From contig JARWMV010000252.1 in the NCBI GenBank assembly GCA_030998015.1, positions 124,001 through 188,000 on the forward strand: a stretch of DNA of 64,000 nt, in the 5' to 3' direction. A program made the translations under genes and the position numbers. The notes under the pieces are model-generated. The model searched no databases, was not told the DNA's origin, and saw nothing but the letters and a program-made list of their open reading frames with translations. This stretch comes from Ceratorhiza oryzae-sativae. Lineage: Eukaryota; Basidiomycota; Agaricomycetes; Cantharellales; Ceratobasidiaceae. This document shows positions 19,373-32,004 of the stretch, in pieces (the first letter of the stretch is position 1; every line of letters starts with the position of its first letter).

Positions 19373-19916
19373 TGCAAATGACACATCAGCAGACCAGTAC
19401 ATTTTGGAAGATACAAACAATAGGCAAAGAACAAGGTCACATGGCTTGATTATGTAAGTAATGCTATGCATGTATCCTAATATGCATAACTTAGTCAAAA
19501 GTACATAATATAAAATAAGGAAAAATATCAAATAAATTTATAAAAATCAGAATAAATCTGAGGTTATGTTCTAGGCCATGACAATTACTACACTGTGTTT
19601 TCATTACCCCCCTGTACCCCTAATTATGTCCCAATACCCCCACAGGCTTTTCCTGAGCAGCATATCTGTTCTGGGGTTGCAAATCAACTTTGGTGATGAT
19701 ACCAAGTTTCTTCCTGAACTGCAGTTCACCTTTCTACCTCAGTTGTTGCATTCTGTGATATGTTATTGTGAAAGGTTATATATAACCACAGTGCAAGAAA
19801 GCAGATTCCAAACACCCTACACAACAGTGTCTGCCACATAAGGACCATACAACAAAAGCAGTATGCATAAGCCATAACTATCTTCATACAAAAGCATAAC
19901 ATCATAATCCAGAGTT
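19373..19916. other. AT-rich intergenic sequence
   Basis: No gene recognised. The first part is strongly AT-rich (near 19480-19560). The last part probably includes the 3' untranslated region of the leftward carrier gene. Confidence 0.4.
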
Positions 19917-22900
19917 CTACTTCGCCCCTGCTGCTGTCGGTCTTCGCTCAAAATCGCTGTGAACATCCAACAAGATCTTCAGCGCGTTCCGCGCACGTAC
20001 GCGAGACAAGTCGTCGTGCCCGCTTGAAAGGACCGCTGGAAGCTGCTTTGCACCACTCTCTCCAGGATACTAAAATCATCCCCGGTAAACCCACAGAAGC
20101 GACCGAAGCAGACGCGGATAACGTACCGGGAAGAACTTGTGTAGGTACTCGTATGCAACGAGCGTGAACCCAAATTGAGGGCTGCTTCGGACAACACGAG
20201 CAATACCTCCCTTGAAGAATGCTTTCGGGCCCTCTTCTCGCACTTTGGTCAAACATATCAGTAGCCTGAAGAAGAAAGCAAAACGGGGGGAACGAACTGA
20301 TTTTAGTGAAGGCATCGGTGATACCCTTATACGACGTCTGCCCTGTTCGCGCCTCGACTTGAAGTCGAGTCTTGATTACATCTTGACAGTAAACATAAGC
20401 GAATATGGCTTTCTGGAAGCAATAATCATTTACCGGCAGGTGTCGCCAAATAGGCAGCGGGCATACCCCTACACAGGGCCAAAGGGGTCATCAAAACGTG
20501 CTCAAGATATAAAAATAATAACCACGCACGCAATACCAGCACTCAGCAGCGTCTCGCCGAACCCGAGCTTCTTTCCGTGATATCCCTCATTAAACACGTC
20601 CTTCTTCAGATGCGCATATGCAGGGAAGTAAATTGCCGAGAACGGAATGTCACGGAGGAGACAGGCAACGGCGCCCTTGTAAAGACCGAACAGACCTAGT
20701 TGACGAACAATGTGGACCGCACCACGCGGGACTGCACCCTCTAGCTTGGCTGCTTCACCCTGTACTTGCAGTCGAATTTTTCTGTTCGGTGTGGTAAGAA
20801 TCTGGTGGAGCGGACAAAACAGTAGCGCTCACACGATCTCCAAGGGATTAGTGAAGAGCTATTTGCATGGTCAGTCTGCATTCAGCACACTAAATTGGAA
20901 TTACCCTGACTTACAACTTGACAGCCTCCAGCCGTTCCACCAGCAATAATCTCCCACATGAGCTTTATACGCCCAGTCTCCGGATCAGTGGTTCTCCCTC
21001 GGACGAGATCGTTGACCGTGAGTTTGATCGCTTTCTCCGGAGCGACACCCTGACGAGGTTCTCAGTGAAAAGAGCAAAAATGCATCATCAGCTAGCACGA
21101 ACGATAAGTTGAGGTCCAAGTCCACGATAAAAGCCCAGGAAGCCCTCATTTCGCAAGACTTTTTGGGCGCAGTCGAAGCTATTCTTGTACAACATTTGAC
21201 CGACGACTGATGACCGTTGGTTTTGCATTCTAATCTGCTTGTTAGTCTCAATTCAAGAAGTGGCATTGGCGGAACCTACCGGGTCTAAACGAAAGAAAAA
21301 GCGAATCGAATTAACGCGCGCGTCAGACAACACGTTGTGTAAATACCTTGACTGTAAACCACCCCCATCAGCCTCTCGTTCTAACCGCTGGACAAAAAGA
21401 AACGCACCAAGATCAATCGGGTACACAACCGTCGCACCAAAACTGCCCGCAATGCCTCCCAGCCCAAAATTATATGTCGAATGCAATAGCCCATCCAAGA
21501 ATCCTTCTTGCTGTTTCGCAATGGCCTTTTCTCGGTCTACGTCCGAGGGCGCTTTCCACCTTGGATCAAGAACCTGGGCAAAGTCGAGGAGAGACAGCCG
21601 CTTGTTTCCTCCCTCGCCCCGAGAACCAAAATGGAAGATGATCGAGGCTTCCATCGGCGAGAAGAGGCCATAGCGAGTTGTTTTGGAGGCGTGGTTGAGA
21701 AAATCAGTTTGGTCGATCCGGCCATCTTTGGAGTGAGCGACTGCGTCCCGGATGACTCTGTGGAGACAAAGTCAGTCGATATCAATGATAAGTATTGAAG
21801 CGACTGACCGTTCGACCATATCCATCTCTGAACGAACAAAATGTTAAACGCGTGAATTAGGGAACGATCTGGATATCTCACGCTGGATGACATTCTGGAA
21901 TGCAATAACCTCTGAAAAAGATATTTTTTGCCCTGGGGTTAGTGTGGTCAAGGTCGGTAGTCGTTCCAGTATTGAGTCGGATAGCTTATGGCCAGCGAGT
22001 TCCTTAGATATTGCACATCCTCAATAAATCTCCCAATTCAGACATGGGAACAGAGACGAACCACAATAATTCGCTTGAACTGCTCCGGTCGAATAAATCC
22101 ATCCTGGTTCGAATCAAAGTATTTGAACGCTTGCCTGAGCCGCTCGCCCTGAAGGCCCTTCATCAACTGTGTGAATTCATGATCTGTTGATCGAGATAAA
22201 TGAACATTAAGAGCCTTCGGAAAAGTTTATCAGGTACGTACACCCGAGCACGTGTTCGCCATCTCGCTTTCCCAAATAGAGCTTGACCCAGTCACTGGAC
22301 AAATCTCAGGGGGTTTTCCAAACGAGATTCATCAAAGATGTGCTCACCAGTCAAAGTCAAAGGGAATAGAGTCAGGGCTGAGGTTCGCAGAAAACACGTT
22401 CTTGAACTCATCAAATGTGATCGTACCGCTGCTATCCCTATAAAATTGCAATAAATTTTCAAGATCCGTGCGAAACGCGATGTACGTCGACTTACACGTC
22501 GAAATACTGGAATGCGATCCAGTAGTCCGCGTCTGGGCGCTTGAGCATGGTCTCGAACACAACAAAGTCTTCCCACGACACGAGTCCTCGACGCGCGCTG
22601 TCTGCGACGCGAAACAGGATACCAAATTGGCTCTGGTGAATACGAGAAAAGTCGTCCTTGGGAGCTATGGCATTGATGAAAGATTCCTTGTCTAGGAACC
22701 TGGCAACGGCTTAGCTTGCATATCGACTCTGCCTTGGCTAGCTAGACTCACTTTGCCCGTTGACCTCCTTGGCATACGCATCAAAATTTCTCTTCCACCT
22801 CCTCAGCTCCGTCTCGCGGCCAGTGACCGATTTAAGCGCAGATTTCGCAGCCGATGTGGCCACGTCGGTGACGGACCCGTCGCAGTAAATCGAGGGGAAA

Positions 22901-22929
22901 ATGCGGGGAAGTCCGAGCCCAAGGATCAT
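19917..22929 (-). CDS. Ca2+-regulated mitochondrial carrier, aspartate/glutamate (AGC) type
   Basis: An N-terminal EF-hand half is followed by a C-terminal carrier half, the organisation of aralar/citrin-type carriers that exchange aspartate for glutamate across the inner mitochondrial membrane. EF-hand-like loops include [14 protein letters not shown] (split by an intron near 22440) and [15 protein letters not shown]. The carrier half has three signature repeats: PIDLVKTR, PLEIVKIR and PADVIKTR, plus [14 protein letters not shown] and [21 protein letters not shown]. The ATG at 22929 gives [11 protein letters not shown]. There are more than ten introns. The first signature is assembled through two 5-nt micro-exons (21347-21351 and 21280-21284), and the other two signatures are also split by introns. 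The stop is at 19917-19919. Substrate is inferred from architecture. Confidence 0.9.
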
Positions 22930-23368
22930 CGCGTGTTTTATGTTTGAAGTTTTGGGGATTGTCTAACGAGGTCTATGGGGCAGTCTATGGGCAGGGCAGT
23001 GGTCGTCGGAGGGTAGGTGCAGGTGCTGGGCAGAGATGTGGGAAGTTCGGACAAGCTCGGCGGCTAACCGCTCGCCTAGTGTCACCGCACAGACTTGTCT
23101 AGGGCAACCCCTGTTCGGATGCGCTCCTATCGCTGTATGCGGACAAGCCCCCGGTCGCACGATACCCAACGTTTCACACAAATGCCGATTAGGCTCAATA
23201 TCTGAAGCCTGATCTCTCTTACCCCAGAACACGTCGATCCGACACAGCCCGAGAAGAGAAATAGACTCAACCGAAGTCTTGACCCCTTGCTTGGATTTTA
23301 TGCGAGCTTTCTCCCGGTTCCACGGTTCACTTTAGGCAACCATATTGCGCTCAATTGTACACATTTAA
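22930..23368. other. Intergenic between two leftward genes
   Basis: No gene recognised. It should hold the promoter of the carrier and the 3' untranslated region of the GST gene. Confidence 0.4.
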
Positions 23369-24502
23369 TTACTCGGGCTTCTTATAGTTGTTCAATCCGC
23401 GCTGAACAGCCGGACGAGCCTTGATTCTCTCCATCCAGGCATTCAAGTGCTTGAAATGCCCAAGCTCCTCTTCAGTAATCCCGCTAAAGTCCGCGATGTA
23501 AACCCTATCATTATTCTTCGTGTCAGCCTGCAATTTCTCCGCGATTAAAGAAACCCCACGCACCATGGATAAGTGGCCATGTCAGCCCAGCTGTATTTGC
23601 CCTTGCCGTTTCCAGCGAGCCATTCTCGTTCGGGCTCTCCGGTCCATTTACCGGACAAGTGATCGTCGATAACGCTCAAGAGGCGAACAGTTTCGTCGTG
23701 GTATCTACCCAGCCCCCGCGTCAATATTCCTATTAACAGTGACCCAAACCCTAGCTTACCGTTTAATGCCGTATGGAATCTTCTCCGGAGCGAATTTGTT
23801 GAAATGGTTGAGTTGACCCTGCATCGGACCGAGACCGGCATTCATCCAGAACAACCATTGGAGCATCTGATTGTGTTCAAGAGGGTCCGAGAATCCGAAC
23901 TAATAACAACAGTTTAGAAAACCAGGTCAGAACTCCATGTGTATCTACTTACGGCCTTATCTTTATCATAGAACTGTTGTGATGCAGGATAAGTTTAGCA
24001 ATTTGAGGGTACGACACGTTAGACTCACCTGGTCGAGATAAAGTAGGATCGCACCGGACTCCATTACTGGGAACGGTTTCGACTGGCTGTTATCGACAAG
24101 GGTCGGAATACGACCATTGGGGTTCAGCGCCAAGAACCAAGGTTCCTTTTGAATGTTCGTGCTAATGTCGATATCTAATTAGATTCATCAACCAAATATG
24201 TTCACTAGACACAGCAAGCAGGTGACGCACACGTCCACGAAAATGGTGTTCCATAAACGTCACGAAGTTCCTCGAGAGCGGTCTGGATTTTCCGACCTGC
24301 GCATTCAAATACGTCGGGAAAATTCGACATGGGCGTCCGTTTAGCACGAACCGTTGGGAGTAGGCATCGTCAAAAGATGGAGTCCCTTCTCATTTTTCAA
24401 CGCAGCAGGTGGGGAGGACTTGGAGGCCATCGCTCTAGTAGTGGGTTGGATAAACTTGAAGGGTCGGGGTGAGAACCTGGAGGAATAGAGAGCTCGAATC
24501 AT
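23369..24502 (-). CDS. Ure2-like glutathione S-transferase, possibly with a mitochondrial form
   Basis: Predicted GST of the fungal Ure2/YfcG-like class. N-terminal thioredoxin fold: [29 protein letters not shown] (cis-Pro), and [14 protein letters not shown] (ESGAI glutathione-binding turn). The C-terminal helical domain has [40 protein letters not shown] and [14 protein letters not shown]. Two in-frame starts exist: ATG 24502 gives [17 protein letters not shown], Arg-rich and without acids, while ATG 24430 begins at MASKSS before the GST fold. At least four short introns are present; the first lies inside the codon after PTPN. The stop is at 23369-23371. Such enzymes conjugate or reduce via glutathione; the substrate is unknown. 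Confidence 0.9.
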
Positions 24503-26932
24503 GCTGCTCCTTTATAAACTACGCATAAAGTGAGTCGTTCTTCTTATGGATCAGAGGATTACGCATCGACGTCACATCATGGTCGGCGAGCGAACCTCGA
24601 TCGCCGTAGATTTGCTGACTGAGCGGAAGTGTGAGAAAAGATGGCTTAGTGTACCGAGCTTAATAAGGAAAGTTGATGACTGATGGGTCGGTGTATGCAT
24701 ATGGTGATTAAGCGAATGCTTGCTGAGCACTCGGTCTCGGCGCTCACCAGCAACGTGTTGGTTGACATTTTCCATAATCCTGCGTGGCAAAATGAGCCCA
24801 GCATGGGGCCCGGCTATGTCATCCTCGCAACCGGGATCTCCTCACGTTGAGACTCGAGGTTCGTTCAGTACCCCACAGCAGCTCTCACCCTAGACAAAAC
24901 AGTTTGCGCAAATAACGAGGCGGGCTTCTAAGTGACTCAGTACATAGGGATTGATGCCTGAAAGGCTGTCTGGGGAAATGATGGGGTTGAGTGGACGGAA
25001 ATTCTTGAGGATCACTATTGGGAAATACTATCACGGAGGAGGAAGTGTGGTGCTCAACGCAGGCGAGTGGGGGCTGTTGAAAGTTGAATGCTCGTTCAAA
25101 TAGTCGACGGGTTCAATCGGTGAGAATCAACACAAAATTATCATAAAATCCTTCTCCACAGTTTAGAACTCAGGCTTCGGAGTCGGCCATGATATAAGCG
25201 AACCCAACACGAGCGTGGCCAGCCGTATGGGCACCTGCAAGACCCAGTCATACTAAGAAATCTTCAGCACCACTGGGTTTCCAGCATGCATATATGAATG
25301 AATACATTGACTCTATGTTTACCATATAACTGGAACGGGTCATTTGACGAGACATTCGAATTCTGACACTCGAGTGTATCACCTCCAACCGACGGATGCC
25401 TAAGAGGTTTATGAGGAAGCTCGCCTCACGGGGTCCAAATGATGCCACAGGTGATTGTCCATGTACCACACCAAGCATTACATTTCCAAAGTGGACGGGC
25501 GCAGGCCAAAAAAAGTCTCATCGGTAGCATGGCATCGCTCCGTCTGAACTCCTCCAACTCCTATAACGAGCTCTCTCCAACAATAGTGAGGTGCAAATCC
25601 GTCGTGTGACCCCGGAAATCCAACTTCCGTCATCGGCTCTCTCGCCAACGCATGGTGTTCGCACACTTTGCTTGTGACTGGGCCTCCATTCCTCTTTCTG
25701 CACGGCTTTATTAAATATCCTTTCCAATTAATTTCGGTTCTGTGTCAGGTGTCGGTTCTTGTTTTCTCTATTCTCGTGAGCTAGGGGTCACAATGATATC
25801 AGTCTTCTACAGGGGAGAATTCGGTGACTACCTCCCAGGATGATCCCGATGCAACGGTTTAGTGGTAATACGCGAAAAACGCCGAGTCATACACATCTTC
25901 TCCCTCATGGCCCTCAACGAGCTATGCCAAACCAAATGGCAGGTATGCGGCCGCTTGGACTTTTGTATCATAACGTGGACGTGGGATGTTAAGCTCGCAG
26001 CTTTTCGAATGCGCTGCAGCGCCAACCCGGATGTCATGAAGAAGATTCCTTCACATCCTCACTCATAAACACAGGGCAGGCCGTCAAGCAACACAGACTT
26101 TGTCGACTCTGACCGCAAAGTCTGCAAGGGAATCACAGCTCTAATGTCCTGATCCCTCGCCATTGCCCAGTTGGGGTTTGGTTAGTTTTGTGCTTAGCCG
26201 GCGCTGATTAGTGGCTTGGCTGTACAATACCGATCGCTTATATGCGTCGGGAAAAATGTCCGTGTATGTTAGCTCTCATCTATTATTTTCATTTTCCCGG
26301 TTTCCCGCCCGACCTGCAAAAATTCCATCCTCTGTCGTTGAGCAAAGACAACCTCAGACCACCGGCGCTACGCTTCCGGGCCATAACCACTGGTCGCCCG
26401 AGTGTGCATCTCAAATAGTCGCCTTCACCCCAAGGTACCCGGGAACCACTCACCTTCTTTGCCTCGTCCATGAGACAAGTGATGTCCCTCCTACTCGTCC
26501 CAGTTGTCCCTGTTCTACATGTCACCATTCGACACAGTCCAGAGGCACTAGTCAACCAACCCAGTCAAGTCGGTCTTGGCGTTTGATGTGTGCGATGACC
26601 TGTCGCAACGTTGCAATTTACTGAGGTGAGCTTATGTAAATTATTTTGCACAGTATCAGGACAGGCTTCCACTGTGGTCGCGGCGTGTCGGAGTCTTCGA
26701 GGTTCACCCCAAGTTCCCGAGCCTAGCCTAACTATTTTAACGCCGCGCAACTCAAACGGACCATAAATCCGGATGAAGCTTTTCAACATTCTGTATTCTT
26801 TATATTTCCTATCTACAACCCAAGTAAATGCTTCATGCTTGTGAGCCGATGTGTCGACTCTTCCACGATCGACTGACCGACATACCGAGCGTTCAGAAAA
26901 TTCGTCAAACACTTTTTCGAACACCTTTGGTT
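24503..26932. other. Gene-free stretch of 2.4 kb
   Basis: Many short open frames exist, but none has a recognisable domain, a coherent exon series or a good start context. No tRNA, LTR ends or tandem repeat was seen. A rapidly evolving gene cannot be excluded. Confidence 0.4.
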
Positions 26933-29900
26933 CTAGGTCGAGCCCGAAGCATAGCATTTGATCCACTCCGCCCCGATGTACGCTCCTGCAAAGTCCAGCT
27001 CCCAGTCTCTGCCTGGACAGATCACCGCCGCATGCCGAGGCCACTTTAGCCCGGTTCGTAGATCGTCTGGCACCCAGATCAAGCGAGTGCCGTCACCGCG
27101 TACCACCCACCCGTCCCCGTCCACTTCCTCCCAGTCCACGTTGTCAACGGCTGTAGACATAATCATCCGAGTATCCCACACGCGAATTGATCCGTCTTGA
27201 AAGCCAGAAGCGATGTATCGCCCATCGGGGGAGAACGCAACCGACCAAACCAGGTTGAGATGCGCGAACGACAGACATTCGACTTGGCCCCCGGTATGCG
27301 CGTCCCAAACTCGTATTGATCCGTCGGAAGAGCCGCAGACGAGGTAGTGGCTGTCGGGTGAGAATGCTACTGATTTAACAGTATCCGAGTGTCCTTTGCA
27401 CGGCCCAGTCACGATCTGACATGTGAGCACATCCCAAACGACCACCGTGTGATCAGAATAGTCGGAAGCAAGTCGACTACCTTCGGAGGAGTATGCGATG
27501 GTGTATCTGCCGCCTTGGAGGGGATCACCTGCTAAGTTTCCTACCTCCGCATTCCATAATATTGCCGTATCCTCATAATAAGTGGAAGCAAGATGCTGCC
27601 CATCAGGCGAGAACGACACCGATGTGACTGCGCTGGCGTGCCCGCGGAATGGCCGAGTCACCAGATCCCGAGACTCGACGTCCCAGACGTGTATTGTTTC
27701 GTCCTCAGAGCCAGACGCGACTCGACTGCCATCGGGCGAGAAAGCAACTGCCCTGACCGACTCTGTATGCCTAGTATACGGTTCACCAATCATAGATCCG
27801 TATCCGCGTCCCATATCTGCACTGTCCCGTCTTCAGAGGCAGAGGCAACGCGACGGCCGCAAGGTGAATATGCAACTGAGTTAACCCAGTCACTGTGTCC
27901 AGTGAGTGGACCCACCACCCTCGTCCCGGTCAGTGCATCCCAGATAGACACACTGTCGTCGCCAGAGCCAGACGCGATCCGCCTGCTGTCGGGAGAGAAC
28001 GCAATGGACGGCACCGGACTTGTCTGCACTTCTAGTATGCCAGAGGCCGCTGGGTATGCTTGTACATCCCAGATGCATATCTTGGAGACGGATGAAACAA
28101 ATAGGACCTCAGTCGCGTCTAGAATGAACAGTGGGGAGGCATTTGGGCTACATCCATCAAATGGGCCAGCGACTGTCTGCCCTGAACGTGCATCCCACAC
28201 GCGCACTGTCCAATCCCATGACCCGGAGACTATGTGCATATCATTTGGCGAGTATGATACGCTCATGACAGGTGCAGTGTGTCCTTCAAAGGGCCTGGCC
28301 ACTTGAGCACCTGTGCTCGCATCCCATATGCGAATCGTCCTGTCGCCAGATCCAGATACAATATGGCGGTCATCAGCGGAGTATGCTACTGAATTGACAT
28401 TATCAATGTGCCCTGTCAGCTTATCAAGCAGTAGGCTCCCTGTTTGTGGATCCCAGATGTGGATAGTATGATCATAGGACCCGGATACCACTCGTGTGCC
28501 ATCATGGGAGTAAGCAACTGAGGAGACCTCACGGGTATGACCTTTGAGGCAAATCGGTTGCAGTTCACCCAACAAATCCCAGATCCGAACATTCTTGTCT
28601 GTAGACCCTGATGCAAGGTGCTTTCCATCAGGTGCATAGCATACTGTGAGAACAGCGTCATCATGTCCTATCATGGGAGCGCCAATTGGCTTGCCGGTTT
28701 GTGCATCCCAGATGCAAATGGTCGAGTCATATGAGCCAGATGCAAACGAAGCACCATCAGATGTGAAGGCAAGGCATCCCACTCGCGCACCATGTCCATT
28801 AACTAGGCTGGAAAGTTGATGGCCATTATGTGCCTCCCACAAGTGCACTTCGCCAGATCCAGAGCCCGTAGCAAGCACTAGGCCATCTGGCGATACTGCC
28901 ATTGATGCCACCTCACTGCTAGCCTCCCAGGTCACAAGGGCTTGCGATCCTCTGCTCTCGAAGCCTTGGCCAATTGCTTTGACTAGCCCTTGCATTTGTG
29001 GTCTATAGCATGCCCATAGTGGCGCATTCCGGTCCCAGAGCGCCATCACTGATACATAGATATGAGGCGTGCTCTTGCGTGCTAGGCTTCCCGACACAAC
29101 TGTCAGTAGCTTTTTTGCGTCTTGGTATAAGGCCAGAAGCTCATTCGCCACGCCAGCGAGCTGCATGGCTTATGGTCAGACTCAAACTCGCTTCCTGGAG
29201 TGGACACCTACTTTCATCCAACTTTGTGCAAAGAACAGACCATGTATGCCAGCCTGATGGGCTTGCAGCAGATTTATTACTTCGATCAAAACAACACCCG
29301 AGTCCGCAGAAACCTATCCAGTGCCCCAGGTAGAATATCATCTGTTCCAGTAGGGGCACTTGCAATTCGCATATGGACATGCCAGTGTCTGCATGCGTAC
29401 TCCAGGTGCGATGGGACAACCTTGCATAATCGAGCCGGCAGGTCTGGGACGTCAGCATCGAGCATATATGAAGACTCAAGCTGACAGATGTTGAACCGAA
29501 GAAGCCGGTTCATAGTTGCAAGGCATCCCACTGCCAGCTCCTGGTGGCACAACTCAGGGCTCCAGTAAAATATTCCACAGCGAGATGCAGAGAGCATATA
29601 GTCAGGAAAGGATGCATGCAAAACTGACACCAGCTCAGATTCCGTATTGACATTCAGCACGGCCCTCAAGGATTCAACTGCACTTCGTGCTTGCTCGGCA
29701 TCTGTCAGCTCCAGTAGTTCCGCCAATCCCGTTAATGCCAGCAGCTCCCTCGCGCATACGACTGCATATAGTACTGTCGTACTCTGATAGCCTCGACCTG
29801 TCTCTTTTTACTTCTCTCCATCGCCGCCGATAGCACAGTGGTATATAGGGAATCCAGCTTTTGGTAAGGATTATCACCTTCAATCGTCCCGCTGCCTAGG

Positions 29901-32004
29901 ATCTAGTCCAGGCGTTCCTGACGATCGCCTTGAGGATCGTCAGGCTCCACATACTGCACAATTGTTGAAGCGTAGATGAACAGCTTTCCGGCGCGGTCAG
30001 CAAGAGACTTCATATTTGCGGGACTGATGCTCATGAAGCTGAACTTGGACTGGAGGTATGTCTCGATGTCAGACCGAACCAGAGAGCGTTCGATTTCACG
30101 CAGGTGGTACAACAATTGGCTGCGAGTTGGCAGGGATGAGACCTTGATCAATAAGGCGGCGTCCAGTCGACATGTGACGAAGAACTTGATGGGCAATTTG
30201 TCGGCAAACTCTAAAAGCACATCTAGAACGCTCGTGGTGTCTTTGCGTTCATTACATTCGTCCAGAGCATCGATTACAACCACCAGTAGTCCCGCCGGCA
30301 CAGTGTCCTTGATTTTTACAAGAGGTCTGTACACGAGCCTCTCAAGCTGCGTATTCAGGTCAAGATCGGCCGTGTTCCGGTCACGCCTCATCGCCTGAAT
30401 CAATGCTTCCCTGTAGGGGAAACTTAGCTGCGACAGCTGATGCGCTATTGTTGGGACGATACGAGTGATGTCTCGACACACAGTCAGAGACCGAGAGCAG
30501 AAGAAGCTAGCCGCAAGTTGGCGGGATGACTCAAGTTGTTTGCATAGGGTGTATGCAATCGTTGTCTTTCCAGTGCCCGCCATGCCGTTCATCCAGTATA
30601 TCTTTGCCCCTTTTGGATCGCTGGCCCATTCTCGCAGTCCTTAGAGAACGACCTGACGAGTGCTCGGAGTGCATTCAGTGCGGATCTTGTAAGCAGCGCC
30701 TGCGTTGTATCTAGCCTCGTTGACTGCCTTCAGCAGGTTGTCCTAGGTCATGGAACCTGTGACCATTTTGTTCCCTCTGAACTCATTGGACGTACTCACC
30801 ATCCAAACCTCGGTCGTGATGTCCAGGTTCTCCTTCGCTAGGCTCTGGTTTTCCATGGCGACTCGCCAGAGGTTGAGCATTACATCACTCTTGTCTGCTG
30901 TCAGCCCCAATGGATCACACTCCATGCCGTAGGGGCTCACCTGGAGCTGTCGTGATAGTACTTCTAGGCGCTTGTAGCATCGCAAGATATCCTGTTCGTT
31001 GTCCTCGGCATTCACATATCCGTTGACTGCATCCTGGCTCTGTTTATGGTTAATATACTCCGCCTGTGCGTTCAGTTCGCTAGGGCTGAAGTCAGCCCGC
31101 TGCCGTTGCATGATTGGATTGCACTCACCGTATTGTAGTTTGAAGACCATCAGTCATGTAGTCGGCCTTTAGGCGACTAGTGTGATCTTGGATATTCTTG
31201 ATTGTTTTGGCGATATCGGCTGCTATATCCTCGTATTCGGTCTTGTTCTTTATGCTCAACTGTCCGATGCCAATCAAGCACTGAGCTTTCGTCTTGACTT
31301 TCCATGCTCACCGGCACGCCATTAAAACACTCCACAAGGGTGTTGGCAGCGGAACGAAGACTTGGCACGAGAGCAACACTGTTGCACAATGCGATAAGCG
31401 ACGATTTGGCTGAGATCAAGGCGACATCTTTGAGCCTTGTGGATGTAGACGAATCCTTAAGCTGTTTGCCATCATCAACTTCGATTATGGAGCCAGAAGT
31501 GCTGAGAATCGCCGGCTGCTGGGTCTGGGTGGAGATCGACGGTTGAATCTGAGGATTGGAGGGGTGTAATGAGGAGTTTGCACCACGATCCGGGACTGGA
31601 GCCTGCAACTCTTGGGTACTATCTGTGGCGCTCATTCGGTTCACTGCCGTCTCCAAATGAGGTTGATCGTGAGAAGCAGTGCCTGAATCCAAGACGTTTA
31701 CCAGCGGCTGGTGGGTTTCGATTGTAGAGTTGTCACACAGTGGCTGTGTATGTGCATCAGGCTCTTCCCCGCCCGAGGCACAGGGGACGGACACAGACGA
31801 ACAAGCTGCCAGGACAGACGACTTAGTATTTAGGGGTGCAGAGTGGATGTCAGGCATCGCTATAGCAGGAGAAGGAATTGGGGTATTGACATCGCTGCCG
31901 CGACCGCCCGAGATCGAGGGGGTTGCCACCCTGGATCCCAACCGGTTCCCGACTGACTTGAACACCCCCAACAACTTGTCAGTCTTGGATTTCTTTACAG
32001 ACAT
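26933..32004 (-). pseudogene. NACHT-WD40 (HET-E-like) receptor, degraded
   Basis: An intracellular STAND-type receptor of the fungal incompatibility class. The N-terminus (ATG 32004, MSVKKSKTDKLLGVFKS) leads to a helical domain (LISAKSSLIALCNSVALVPSL). The NACHT domain has Walker A GMAGTGKTT (near 30580), Walker B LLVVVIDALDECN and FFVTCRLDAAL. The C-terminal half carries about 14 WD40 repeats of the high-identity HGxxVxSVAFSPDG...SGSxDxTIxIWD type (29166-26933). Lesions: in-frame TAA (30641-30643) where QGLREW is expected, in-frame TAG (29903-29905), and apparent one-base losses near 29775, 29286 and 27799. The N-terminal frame also shifts near 31265. Both stops fit CpA-to-TpA changes of Gln codons. 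It looks like a pseudogene, although some indels may be sequence errors. Confidence 0.85.

Noticed and set aside
26211..26624. 137-codon plus-strand frame as a gene
   Set aside because: Composition (Ser/Thr/Cys/His-rich) and lack of any coherent neighbouring exon suggest chance.
29160..29214. Frame break before the WD40 repeats counted as another lesion
   Set aside because: A normal intron (GTAGGT...ATGCAG) fits here and joins WMK to LAGVANELL; it is not a mutation.
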